NCBI GenBank assembly: GCA_036001065.1
Contig: DASYUQ010000167.1
Span: 1-47,197 of the forward strand
DNA length: 47,197 nt
Source of the DNA: Candidatus Methylomirabilota bacterium
GTDB lineage: Bacteria; Methylomirabilota; Methylomirabilia; Rokubacteriales; CSP1-6
Direction of reading: 5' to 3'
Shown here in pieces: positions 32,164 to 40,045 of the stretch (the first letter of the stretch is position 1; each line of letters opens with the position of its first letter). The notes under the pieces were generated by a model. The model was not told the origin of the DNA. It worked only from the letters and a program-made list of their open reading frames with translations, and ran no database searches. A program made the position numbers and the translations under genes.

Positions 32164-32844
32164 ATGCCAGCGATGACACGGCGGGTGGGATTGACCACGC
32201 TGGGTTTGGCGACCGTCGTCGCCGGCGTCGCGGCGCGGTCGGAGAGTAAGAGTCCAGAAAACCGGGGCCAGGAGCCCGTGCGACAAAAACTATCTCCACG
32301 GGAGCGGATCCAGCAACATCACCTGCCCAACGTCGAGGTCATCACCCACGAGGGTAAGAAGGTCCGTTTCTATGACGACCTGGTCAAGGACAAAAAGGTC
32401 GCCATCAACTTCATGTACACGAAATGCACCGACGGCACGTGCCCGATCACCACGGCGAACCTCGTCAGGGTTCAGAAGTTGCTCAAAGATAGGGTGGGGC
32501 GCGACATCTTCTTTTACTCCGTGACGCTCACGCCGGAGCACGACACCCCGGAGGTGCTGAAGCGATACACCAAGGCTTACGGCGTGGGGCCGGGATGGTT
32601 GTTCCTGACCGGCAAGCCCGACGACATCGAGCGGTTGCGGCGAGCTCTCGGCTTTGCCTATAAAGATCCCGCCGAAGATGCCGACAAGACGAACCATGTC
32701 GGTATGGTGCGGTTCGGCACCGAGCCGCTGATGATCTGGGGGGCTGCGCCGGGAATGGCGAACCCCGAACATCTGCTGCGAGTCCTGCTCTGGGAGATGG
32801 ACAGGCCGCTGCCCGGCCAAGGGCGTCCGTCCCCGGTGGTGTGA
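32164..32844 (+). CDS. SCO1/SenC-family copper-binding thioredoxin-fold protein
   Basis: A protein of 226 residues from ATG 32164, with GAGGAGAAG upstream; a GTG overlapping the oxidase stop at 32092 is a less likely start. The N-terminus (TRRVGLTTLGLATVVAGVAA) is a signal or anchor. The SCO core is present: INFMYTKCTDGTCPITTANL with Cys88 and Cys93, SVTLTPEHDTPEVLKRY, and His178 in KTNHVGMV as the third copper ligand. SCO proteins usually have CxxxC; here the spacing is Cys-x4-Cys. SCO proteins deliver or reduce copper sites in periplasmic enzymes, so it plausibly serves the neighbouring oxidase. Confidence 0.9.
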   Translation: MPAMTRRVGLTTLGLATVVAGVAARSESKSPENRGQEPVRQKLSPRERIQQHHLPNVEVITHEGKKVRFYDDLVKDKKVAINFMYTKCTDGTCPITTANLVRVQKLLKDRVGRDIFFYSVTLTPEHDTPEVLKRYTKAYGVGPGWLFLTGKPDDIERLRRALGFAYKDPAEDADKTNHVGMVRFGTEPLMIWGAAPGMANPEHLLRVLLWEMDRPLPGQGRPSPVV

Positions 32845-32938
32845 GCGACCGTATCCGGGATAATCTCATTCGTGAGGTAGAGGGATGGGCGCGAAGCGTC
32901 GAGCCGCGGGGACCGATGGCGTGAAGGGAGAAGCGAAT

Positions 32939-33931
32939 ATGAGAAGGAAGCTCCTGACAAGCAAAGGCTTGTTGATTGCGCTGCTGCTCGTGGCGCTGGC
33001 GGCGTCGGCGCCGACAGGTGCCGGGGCTCAAACCACGCTGAGGGAAATTCCTCTCGACACGAGCTCGTCCTCCACGACCATGGCCACGGCCGTGGACGTC
33101 GCGGCGGCGACGACTGGCGGCAGGGGGGGTCCTGAGTCCGTCGCCTTCGATGGCACCTTCGTCTGGGTGGCGCGGCAATTCGCCGACAGCGTGACGAGGG
33201 TGCGGGCGAGCGATGGCGTCATTGCGGGGACGGTCGCCGTCGGCCAGCGCCCCGTCGCGGTCAGGTTCGACGCGTCCGGGGTGTGGGTCGCCAACCTTGT
33301 GGGCAACACGGTGACGAAGCTGCGGGCCAGCGACGGCGCGGTCCTCGGCACGTTCGCGGTCGGCGCCGGCCCGGGAGGCATCGCGGTCGACGGCGGCGGC
33401 GGCGTCTGGGTGGCGAACCGTAACGACGGCACCGTGACGAAGCTGCGGGCGACCAACGGAAGCAAGCTCGGGACCTTCGCCGTCGGCAAGCGGCCGCTGG
33501 GCATGGCGTCGGATGGCCCCAATGTCTGGGTGGCGAATAACCAGAGCAAGACGGTGATGAAGCTGCGGGCGAGCGACGGCGTCGTCCTCGCCACCATTCC
33601 CGTCGGCGACGGTCCTTTCGGGGTGGCCTTCGACGGCGCGAACATCTGGGTCACGAACTTCTTCGACGGCACCGTGACGAAGCTGCGGGCGAGCGACGGG
33701 CTCCAGCTCGGCGTCTTCCCTGTGGGCGACGGGGCCGCCGGCGTCACCTACGACGGCGTGAGCGTCTGGGTGGCGTGCAACGGCACCAACACGGTCGTGA
33801 GGCTCAGCCCGAGCACCGGCGCCGTGCTCGCGACCCACCGGGTGGCGATTGGCCCCTTCGGGGTCGTCTGGGACGGCGCGGCGATCTGGGTGGCCAACTT
33901 CGGCAGCGATTCGCTCTCGACGTCACGGTAG
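32939..33931 (+). CDS. secreted seven-repeat beta-propeller (YVTN/Vgb-like)
   Basis: A protein of 330 residues from ATG 32939 (AAGGGAGAAG upstream). The signal peptide is about residues 1-30, ending GAGAQ. Seven repeats of about 41 residues follow, each like GPFGVAFDGANIWVTNF followed by GTVTKLRASDGxxLGTFxVG; the seventh is cut after about 25 residues. They predict a seven-bladed propeller outside the cytoplasm. The repeats are also very similar at the DNA level, suggesting recent internal duplication. It follows the oxidase and SCO genes by 94 bp and may belong to the same transcript. Its role is unknown. Confidence 0.85.
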   Translation: MRRKLLTSKGLLIALLLVALAASAPTGAGAQTTLREIPLDTSSSSTTMATAVDVAAATTGGRGGPESVAFDGTFVWVARQFADSVTRVRASDGVIAGTVAVGQRPVAVRFDASGVWVANLVGNTVTKLRASDGAVLGTFAVGAGPGGIAVDGGGGVWVANRNDGTVTKLRATNGSKLGTFAVGKRPLGMASDGPNVWVANNQSKTVMKLRASDGVVLATIPVGDGPFGVAFDGANIWVTNFFDGTVTKLRASDGLQLGVFPVGDGAAGVTYDGVSVWVACNGTNTVVRLSPSTGAVLATHRVAIGPFGVVWDGAAIWVANFGSDSLSTSR

Positions 33932-34021
33932 CCCGGAACCCGGCGTCCCACCGGCTCCGTACCGTGAGAGGAGGTCGCCGCCGATACTGAGCGCGTGGAC
34001 GACGCGCCTCCTCGTCAGTCG

Positions 34022-34058
34022 GGGGCCCGCCAGATGCGAGCGGCATCTGGCGGGCCCC
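34022..34058 (+). terminator. perfect 16-bp stem hairpin after the propeller gene
   Basis: GGGGCCCGCCAGATGC (34022-34037) pairs perfectly with its complement at 34043-34058, loop GAGCG. It lies 91 bp after the propeller stop and is followed only by a weak GTTTCC, so it may terminate the copper-enzyme transcript. The same dyad could act on the opposite strand. Confidence 0.6.
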
Positions 34059-34603
34059 GGCGCGTTTCCTGCCAGCGACTCCCTGACGCCGGTCAGATCG
34101 CCTTCGAGGAGCAGCGTGACGACTTCACGAACGGCATCTTCCTGTTCAGCGGCGGCGAGTTCATCACCATCGTCGACGACAGCGGGCCGGTGAGCTTCGC
34201 CTTCAACCCGCAGCTGAACAACGCCGGAGTGGTCACCTTCACCGCCTTCCTCGACAGTGGCGAGTCGGGCGTGTTCACCGGTAGCGGGGGGCCGCTGGCG
34301 ACGGTGGCCGACAGCTCGGGTCCGTTCAGCTTCTTCGACTTTTTCGGTCCCTCGATCAACGACAGCGGAGTCGTGGCCTTCGGCGCCTCGCTCGACACCG
34401 GCGAGTCGGGCATTTTCGTGGGGCCGGATCCGGTCGCCGACCGGGTGATCGTGACGGGAGACAGGCTGGGCGGCTCGACCGTCACCGGCGCCTTCATCTG
34501 CAGCGAGGGCCTGAACAACGTGGGTCAGATCGTCTTCCTGGCCCAACTGGACGACGGCCGGACCGCGATCGTCGTCGCGACGCCGACCGGCGTAGAGCGC
34601 TAG
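34034..34603 (+). pseudogene. 5'-truncated DUF7453-like (choice-of-anchor/NxxG repeat) gene
   Basis: From about 34085 the frame reads DAGQIAFEEQRDDFTNGIF, LNNAGVVTFTAFLDSGESGV, INDSGVVAFGASLDTGESGI and LNNVGQIVFLAQLDDGR: repeated NxxGxVxFxAxLxxGxxGIF units typical of secreted DUF7453 beta-propeller-like proteins. The only ATG before them is inside the terminator hairpin, there is no signal peptide, and complete members are about twice as long. The 5' half is therefore missing. The last repeat unit and the stop look natural. Confidence 0.6.
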
Positions 34604-34697
34604 CACCTCGAGCCGATGCGCGCGGGACAAGCCGGACGGAGTGCGCATGCGCCAGAGTAGAATCAGATCGCGCATTGTTTATCAGCGGAGGGTCATC

Positions 34698-35744
34698 ATG
34701 TTTCACTTGCGCCTTTGCCGCCTCCTGGTGGTGAGCATGCTGGAACTGAGCCTGATGGTCTCGCCGTCATGGGCCCAGGTCGCACCTAGTTTTCGAGGTC
34801 TGGGGCAGTTTGCGAGCGGAATCCCGTCGAGTTTTGCCTACGACGTATCCGGGGACGGCTCGATCGTCGTCGGCGATCTGTGGCTCAACAACGGCGAACA
34901 TCACGCCTTCCGCTGGGGCGCCGCCGAGGGGGTGCAACTCCTCCCCAACGACGCCGTCGCCGAGGCGGCCTCGTTCGACGGCTCGGTGATCGTCGGGCAG
35001 GCGTACTGGCCTGACACTGACAGCCAGGCCGCCTTCCGCTGGACGGCAGGGGAGGGGATGCAGAGGTTGCCGCTGCTCGACGCGCACGACGTCTCGGCGG
35101 ATGGCAACGTGGTGGTGGCTTTCGCCTTGCGGTGGACGGCGCCGGGCACTGTAGAGAATCTCGGCGGCGGCCATGTCCTTTCCGCTGAGGGCGTCTCGGC
35201 GGAGGGTCAGGTGGTGGTGGGATGGTTCGTGACCGACATCGTCGACCGATTCGGCAACCAGGTGCATGCCTTCCGGTGGACTCCTGCGACGGGCATCAAG
35301 GACCTGGGCACGCTGCGCGACGGCACCGAAAGTATCGCCGAGGGCATTTCCGCCAACGGCTCGGTCGTGGTCGGTCAGGCGCGGGACAAAGACATGTTCT
35401 GGCATGCCTTCCGCTGGACCGCCACCACGGGGATGCAGGATCTGAGGACGCTCGGGGGAACGATGAGCGCCGCCTCCGCCACGTCAGCCGACGGTTCGGT
35501 GATCGTGGGGAGGTCGCTCATCACCAGTGCGCTCGGGTCGGAGCGCGCCTTCCGCTGGACGACCAAGAATCAGATGCAGGACCTCAGGCGTGAGTTGCTG
35601 AACGCCGGTGTGACGGCGGTGCAGAACTGGGTCTTGATCACGGCCACCAGTGTTTCCGCCGACGGCACCGTGATCGTGGGCTACGGGCGGAACCCCAACA
35701 AGCAGTGGGAGGCGTTTCGCGCCGTCCTGCCCGTCCCTCGGTGA
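34698..35744 (+). CDS. secreted HAF-repeat protein
   Basis: A protein of 348 residues from ATG 34698 with GGAGGG upstream. The signal peptide is residues 1-30, ending SPSWAQV. The rest is a series of HAF repeats of about 50 residues, e.g. HAFRWTPATGIKDLGTL and HAFRWTATTGMQDLRTLGG, each preceded by SADGSVIVG-type strands. Such repeats build a beta-propeller in extracellular proteins of unknown function. No anchor or PEP-CTERM signal is present at the end. It follows a related kind of repeat-protein relic (DUF7453). Confidence 0.82.
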   Translation: MFHLRLCRLLVVSMLELSLMVSPSWAQVAPSFRGLGQFASGIPSSFAYDVSGDGSIVVGDLWLNNGEHHAFRWGAAEGVQLLPNDAVAEAASFDGSVIVGQAYWPDTDSQAAFRWTAGEGMQRLPLLDAHDVSADGNVVVAFALRWTAPGTVENLGGGHVLSAEGVSAEGQVVVGWFVTDIVDRFGNQVHAFRWTPATGIKDLGTLRDGTESIAEGISANGSVVVGQARDKDMFWHAFRWTATTGMQDLRTLGGTMSAASATSADGSVIVGRSLITSALGSERAFRWTTKNQMQDLRRELLNAGVTAVQNWVLITATSVSADGTVIVGYGRNPNKQWEAFRAVLPVPR

Positions 35745-35776
35745 CGGTGGCGTCTCCGCCGACGCGGCAGGGGTAA

Positions 35777-35890
35777 CAGCCCGCGGGTAAGCGCTTCCAC
35801 GCCGGCGTGATCCTGTATCTCGGCCGCCGCGTCGTGCCGTTCGGAAAGAACCTCCACGCGGTGCCGATGGCGGCGCTGTGGGAGTGGTGA
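35777..35890 (+). pseudogene. C-terminal relic of a DUF4143 (AAA ATPase-type) protein
   Basis: After a TAA, the frame reads GKRFHAGVILYLGRRVVPFG and ends AVPMAALWEW, a pattern typical of the last residues of ATP-binding proteins with a C-terminal DUF4143 nuclease-like domain. Only about 37 codons remain, with no start. It is a short plus-strand relic immediately before the convergent PD40 gene. Confidence 0.6.
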
Positions 35891-35905
35891 GGCCTCCCTA
35901 TCTCT

Positions 35906-37006
35906 CTAGGCGACCCAGTCGGCCAGGAAGACGTTGAGCTCGCGCGGCGCCGCCGCGTTGCGGCTGCCGCAGAAGACGAGCCGGCTCCCGTCCCGGGAGA
36001 ACATCGGGAACGAGGCGAAGCCGTCCGCGTAGGTCACCCGCTCGAGCCCGGAGCCGTCCACGTTGACGAGGTAGAGCGCGAACGAGCGTCCCCCAGGGTC
36101 GTGGATGTTGGTCGAGAAGATGATCTGCTGAGAGTTCGGGTGCATGAAGGGGGCGAAGCTGGCGGCGCCGAGGCGCGTGACCTGCGTGACCCCGGTGCCG
36201 TCCGCCTTCATCAGGAAGATCTCCAGCCGCCGAGGTCGCACGAGCGTCAGCCGGAGCAGCGCCCGGTATTCCTCCAGCTCGGTCCTGGCCTCGGGGCGCC
36301 CGGCCCGGAAGACGATGAAGCGCCCGTCCCAGGAAAAGAAGGGGCCGCCGTCGTAACCGGGCCGGTCGGTGAGGCGCCGCGCGTTCGAGCCGTCGGCGTC
36401 CATGAGATAGAGATCGAGGTCGCCCTGCCGCAACGACGTGAAGACGATACGGCGGCCGTCGGGCGACACGGCGCCCTCGGCGTCGTAGCCTTCGTTGTCG
36501 GTCAGCCGCGTGAGATTCCCGCCGGGCTTGAGACTTTTCTCCTCGAGGTCTGCGGAGAAGATGTCGTAGCTGGGATAGATCGGCCACACGTAGCCGCCCG
36601 AGCGGTCGGGCGTCGGCGGGCACTCGGACCCGGCCAGATGGGTGGAGGCGTAGATGATCCGCTTGCCGTCGGGGAAGAAGAACGCGCAGGTCGTGCGCCC
36701 CTTGCCGGTGGAGACCAGCCGCACGTCGCTCCCGTCGTCGCGCATGGTGAAGATCTGATCGCACCCGAAGGGGGGGCGGGTGGACTGGAAGACGAGGCGC
36801 GTGCCGGTCCAGTCGAAGTACGCCTCGGCGTTCTGTCCGCCGAAGGTGAGCTGGTGGAGGTTGGCCAGCCGCCGTTCGCGCGGGTCGGTCGTCGGGACTG
36901 CCTGCGCCCGCGCGAGGCGCGCCCGGACGGACTCGACGAGCGCGGAGGCCGCGCCCGCGAGCCCCAGCTTGAGCACGGCCCTCCGGTCGAGGGCCCAGCG
37001 CAGCAC
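35906..37006 (-). CDS. Tat-exported PD40/TolB-like beta-propeller protein
   Basis: A protein of 366 residues from GTG 37006, which overlaps the TAG stop of the upstream peptidase gene; a longer frame upstream is a shadow of that gene. The N-terminus has DRRAVLKLGLAGAASAL, a twin-arginine-like export signal. Repeats such as EGAVSPDGRRIVFTSLRQGD, LYLMDADGSNARRLTD and SWDGRFIVFRAG are PD40 (WD40-like) blades of a TolB-type propeller, possibly six. It is translationally coupled to an M28 peptidase and may bind peptides or present substrates to it (inference). The stop is 15 bp from the DUF4143 relic. Confidence 0.85.
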   Translation of the reverse strand: MLRWALDRRAVLKLGLAGAASALVESVRARLARAQAVPTTDPRERRLANLHQLTFGGQNAEAYFDWTGTRLVFQSTRPPFGCDQIFTMRDDGSDVRLVSTGKGRTTCAFFFPDGKRIIYASTHLAGSECPPTPDRSGGYVWPIYPSYDIFSADLEEKSLKPGGNLTRLTDNEGYDAEGAVSPDGRRIVFTSLRQGDLDLYLMDADGSNARRLTDRPGYDGGPFFSWDGRFIVFRAGRPEARTELEEYRALLRLTLVRPRRLEIFLMKADGTGVTQVTRLGAASFAPFMHPNSQQIIFSTNIHDPGGRSFALYLVNVDGSGLERVTYADGFASFPMFSRDGSRLVFCGSRNAAAPRELNVFLADWVA

Positions 37007-38862
37007 TACCGGCGCTCCTCGAGCACCGCGTGGACTTGCTGCTCCCGTCCATCGCGGACGACGACGACCTCCACGCGATCGCCCGGCCGCCGGCTGCGCA
37101 GGGCGAACGTCAGGTCGTCCAGCGTCTTCACCTCCACGCCCGCGAACCTCACGATGATGTCGCCGGCCCGGACCCCAGCCTTGTCGGCCGGGCTGCCCGG
37201 GCGCACGCCGGTGATCCTCACGCCCGGCCGCTCCGCCTCTCCGAAGTCGGGGACCACGCCGAAGACGGGGCCATAGCCGCCGCCGCGGCCGCTCCTCGCC
37301 GGCGCCTCGATCTTCACGTAAGCCGGCGGGCTCGGCTGGGCGGCGACGGCGGCCACGACGCGGGCGGCAAAGGCGGTGACGGCCTCGAGCCCCTTGGGGT
37401 TGAGCTTCTCCCACGTATCCGTCGGGCGGTGATAGTCGCCGTGGGCGCCCGTGAAGACGAAGAGCACCGGCGCGCCCGACGTGTAGAAGGCGGTGTGGTC
37501 GGAGGGCGCGAAGGGGTCGCCGCGAAGCTCGGGCGTCAACCCGAGCCCCTGGGCGGCGTCGGCGACCACCTGGCGGAGCCCGCTCCCGCTGTCGACGCCG
37601 CCGACGTAGAGCTTGCCGTCGCGCAGGCGCCCCACCATGTCGAGATTCACCATCAGGACGGTCTTGTCCAGGCCTACCGCCGGATGCTTCACGTAGTGCG
37701 TGGAGCCGAGAAGGCCCATCTCCTCGCCGGCGAAGGCGACGAAGACGAGCGTGCGGGGCGCCCCGCCGGCCGCCGCGAAGGCTCTGGCGAGCCCCATCAC
37801 CGCCGCGGTGCCCGAGGCGTTGTCGTCGGCGCCCGGGTGGACCACGCCGATCTGATCGGGAGCCAGCGAGCCCTCGCCCCCGCGGCCGAGATGGTCATAG
37901 TGGGCGCCGATCACGATCGCTTCCTGGCGGAGGTTGGGATCGGTTCCCAGCAGGATCCCCACCACGTTGGCCGTCGTGCCGCGCTCGCGGACGAGGCTCA
38001 TCTGTAAACGGACTTTCACGCCGGCCAGCGCGAACGAGCGCGGCGTCAGGCTCTGGTCGATCGCGGCCGCGAGGTCGGCGAGGTGCTTGCCCGACGGCGC
38101 CAGCAGCGCATCCGCTACCGCGCGGGTGACGGAGGCGGCGAGGATGCCCCACGGCTGGCTCACGCCGCGGAGCGGCGGGAGCTCGTCACGCTCTCCCGCT
38201 GGGTGGCGCACCAAGAGAATCGCCCGCGCCCCGTGCTCGCGGGCGTTGATGATCTTGTGCCGGCGCTCGGAGTAGTGGTACGCGTCCGGGCGCCGGAACG
38301 GGCTCCCGGGATCCCGCGCGCGCGGCTCCTGCGTCATCGCGACGACGACCTTGCCGCGCACGTCGGGGCCGGCGTAGTCGTCGTAGTGCAGCTCGGGGGC
38401 GGTGATGCCGTACCCGACGAAGACGATTTCGCCCGTCGCGTCGCCGTCGTCGGACACCGCCAGCGGGATGAAGTCGCGGCCGACGGCCAGCGACCTGAGC
38501 TTGGAATCGGGGGCGGGCTTGGGGTCAGCGGCGGGCTTTGGGTCGAGGACGGTCAGCGCGTTGACCGCGCCGAGCCGCGTTCCCGTGGGCACCTGGAACG
38601 ATTGCAGGTAGCTTCCCGTATCGCCGCCGGGCCGGAGCCCCGCCTCCTGGAAGACGCGGCCGATGTGGCGCGCCGCCCGGTCCGCTCCCGGCGTCCCCGA
38701 GGCCCGCCCCTCCATCTCCGGCGCCGACAGGACGCGGACCTGATCGATGAGCCAGTCGGGGGCGGGAACGGTGGGGGCAGCGGCGTGAGTGAGGCCAGAG
38801 GCCGGCGCGAGGAAGGCCAGCACGATGAGAACGGCGAGCAACAGGAGGGAAGCGCGGCGCAT
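37006..38862 (-). CDS. secreted M28-family zinc aminopeptidase with C-terminal PDZ domain
   Basis: A 618-residue protein with a signal peptide (residues 1-27). The M28 zinc site is complete: His321 and Asp323 (GAHYDHLG), bridging Asp347 (GADDNASG), catalytic Glu380-Glu381 (FAGEEMGLLGS), Asp408 (VNLDMVG) and His478 (GDYHRPTDTW). Residues about 145-270 fit an inserted PA domain. A PDZ domain spans about 530-617 (ITGVRPGSPADKAGVRAGDI). M28 enzymes remove N-terminal residues from peptides outside the cytoplasm. The gene overlaps the PD40 propeller gene and is divergent from an antitoxin gene with an operator palindrome in between. Confidence 0.93.
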   Translation of the reverse strand: MRRASLLLLAVLIVLAFLAPASGLTHAAAPTVPAPDWLIDQVRVLSAPEMEGRASGTPGADRAARHIGRVFQEAGLRPGGDTGSYLQSFQVPTGTRLGAVNALTVLDPKPAADPKPAPDSKLRSLAVGRDFIPLAVSDDGDATGEIVFVGYGITAPELHYDDYAGPDVRGKVVVAMTQEPRARDPGSPFRRPDAYHYSERRHKIINAREHGARAILLVRHPAGERDELPPLRGVSQPWGILAASVTRAVADALLAPSGKHLADLAAAIDQSLTPRSFALAGVKVRLQMSLVRERGTTANVVGILLGTDPNLRQEAIVIGAHYDHLGRGGEGSLAPDQIGVVHPGADDNASGTAAVMGLARAFAAAGGAPRTLVFVAFAGEEMGLLGSTHYVKHPAVGLDKTVLMVNLDMVGRLRDGKLYVGGVDSGSGLRQVVADAAQGLGLTPELRGDPFAPSDHTAFYTSGAPVLFVFTGAHGDYHRPTDTWEKLNPKGLEAVTAFAARVVAAVAAQPSPPAYVKIEAPARSGRGGGYGPVFGVVPDFGEAERPGVRITGVRPGSPADKAGVRAGDIIVRFAGVEVKTLDDLTFALRSRRPGDRVEVVVVRDGREQQVHAVLEERR

Positions 38863-38889
38863 GTCTCAGCCATTCTAGCACTGCCTGAT

Positions 38890-38912
38890 GATGCTATCAT
38901 TGTGATAGCATC
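38890..38912. promoter_or_regulatory. perfect operator-like palindrome before the FitA-type antitoxin gene
   Basis: GATGCTATCA, spacer TTG, TGATAGCATC is a perfect 10-bp inverted repeat ending 17 bp before the antitoxin ATG, in the only strongly AT-rich stretch of the divergent gap. FitA/VapB-type antitoxins autorepress through such sites. It may also touch the peptidase promoter on the other strand. Confidence 0.65.
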
Positions 38913-38929
38913 CTGGTTCGGAGGACGTC

Positions 38930-39163
38930 ATGCCCCAGCTCTTGGTTCGTGATCTCGACGACCGCACCATCAGGCGGCTGAAAGCCCGGGCACGACACCA
39001 CGGCCGCTCGCTGCAGAAAGAGGCGAAGACCGTGCTCGAAGAGGCGGCGGCGTCTCTCACGATGGCCGAAGCCCGGCGCCTGGCGGAGCGATGGCGGCGC
39101 CGCCTCGGCCGGCGACGATTCGGCGACAGTGCTGCACTCGTCCGCGCGGACCGCCGGCGGTGA
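38930..39163 (+). CDS. FitA/VapB-type ribbon-helix-helix antitoxin
   Basis: A protein of 77 residues starting MPQLLVRDLDDRTIRRLKAR, followed by HHGRSLQKEAKTVLEEA: the strand-helix-helix of FitA-like RHH antitoxins. The C-terminus (AERWRRRLGRRRFGDSAA) is basic and should wrap the toxin. TCGGAGGACGTC provides the ribosome site. Its TGA overlaps the toxin's GTG (GTGA), so translation is coupled. It should bind the 23-bp palindrome just upstream to repress the operon. Confidence 0.88.
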   Translation: MPQLLVRDLDDRTIRRLKARARHHGRSLQKEAKTVLEEAAASLTMAEARRLAERWRRRLGRRRFGDSAALVRADRRR

Positions 39164-39579
39164 CGCGCCTCGTCGTCGATGCGAGCGTTGCCGTCAAATG
39201 GTTTCTTCCCGAAGAGCATTCCATTAACGCCCACCGATTGCTCAGCGAGGACTACCAGCTGCTGGCACCGGATCTCTTGTGGGTAGAGGTGGGGAACGCG
39301 CTTTGGAAAAGGCACCGCCGGGGCCAGCTGGCGCGGGGTGACGCGCGGGGCATTCTCCGCGACCTGCGCCGGCTGCCCCTGGCCATTCATCCCTCAGGCC
39401 CGCTGATCGGAATGGCGCTGGATCTTGCGATCCGCCGGGGCCAGACCGTGTACGACAGCCTGTACCTTGCCGTCGCCATCGCACGGCGATGCGCCATGGT
39501 GACGGCCGACGATAACCTGTATCAAGTCGTGAAGGATGGTCCGCTTTCGCGCCACCTCGTGTGGGTGGAAGATATCTGA
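39160..39579 (+). CDS. vapC: PIN-domain ribonuclease toxin, VapC family
   Basis: A protein of 139 residues from GTG 39160, which overlaps the antitoxin stop and places LVVDASVAVKWFLPEE at the N-terminus. PIN acidic residues are Asp7, Glu43 (LWVEVGNALW), Asp99 (TVYDSLYLAVA) and Asp117 (VTADDNL). This is the second PIN toxin in the window and belongs to a different subgroup from the one at 4626 (DASVAVKW rather than DTNVLVYA). It appears intact and is followed at once by a radical-SAM relic. Confidence 0.9.
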   Translation: MTRLVVDASVAVKWFLPEEHSINAHRLLSEDYQLLAPDLLWVEVGNALWKRHRRGQLARGDARGILRDLRRLPLAIHPSGPLIGMALDLAIRRGQTVYDSLYLAVAIARRCAMVTADDNLYQVVKDGPLSRHLVWVEDI

Positions 39580-39581
39580 CC

Positions 39582-39838
39582 ATCGAGATCATGCGTTGGG
39601 TGGGAGAGGAGCTTTCGCGCGACACCTATACGTCAACGTGATGGACCAGGACTACCCCGCCTGGAAGGTCACGACCGAGCCGAAGCTCCGCGACATCAAC
39701 CGCCACGTTGAAAGGGACGAGATGGAGGCGGCGTACGCCCACGCGCACGCCGCGGGGCTCTGGCGCTTCGATCGGCGCTGGCGCTCGGGCGTCGATCGCC
39801 TCTGGACGCGCCTCTGCGAGGGACAGCCCTGGCTCTGA
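39582..39838 (+). pseudogene. C-terminal relic of a radical-SAM (pyruvate-formate-lyase-activase-like) protein, frameshifted
   Basis: IEIMRWVGEELSRDT is read in one frame from 39582. After two extra bases (CTATACG where CTACG is expected) the next frame continues YVNVMDQDYPAWKVTTEP, LRDINRHVERDEMEAAYAHA and GLWRFDRRW to a TGA. 'LSxDTYVNVMDQYxP' is the familiar C-terminal segment of PflA-like radical-SAM proteins. The N-terminal CxxxCxxC cluster domain is absent, having been lost or replaced by the toxin genes. Confidence 0.65.
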
Positions 39839-39943
39839 CGTAGCTCTCTCCGCCAAGATCGCCGGCATGCCGAAACTTCTGGGTGCCGTGTCAGATCGCC
39901 CCACCCGCGTAGCACGAACCCTTGGATATCGAGTCGTTAGCCG

Positions 39944-39959
39944 TGGCACGTCCCTTGAA
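39944..39959 (+). promoter_or_regulatory. weak sigma-54-like promoter candidate before the lipoprotein gene
   Basis: TGGCACGTCCCTTGAA has a perfect -24 box and a TTG at the right spacing, but the highly conserved C of the -12 GC is A. It lies 87 bp upstream of the lipoprotein start. Reported at low confidence because that position is critical. Confidence 0.25.
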
Positions 39960-40045
39960 CGACGCTCGTCACGGATGACCAGCACGCCTCGAGCGTTTGA
40001 GGAAGGGTCCGACAACCACGTGCAGACGGTCGTGCTCACCCTCAA

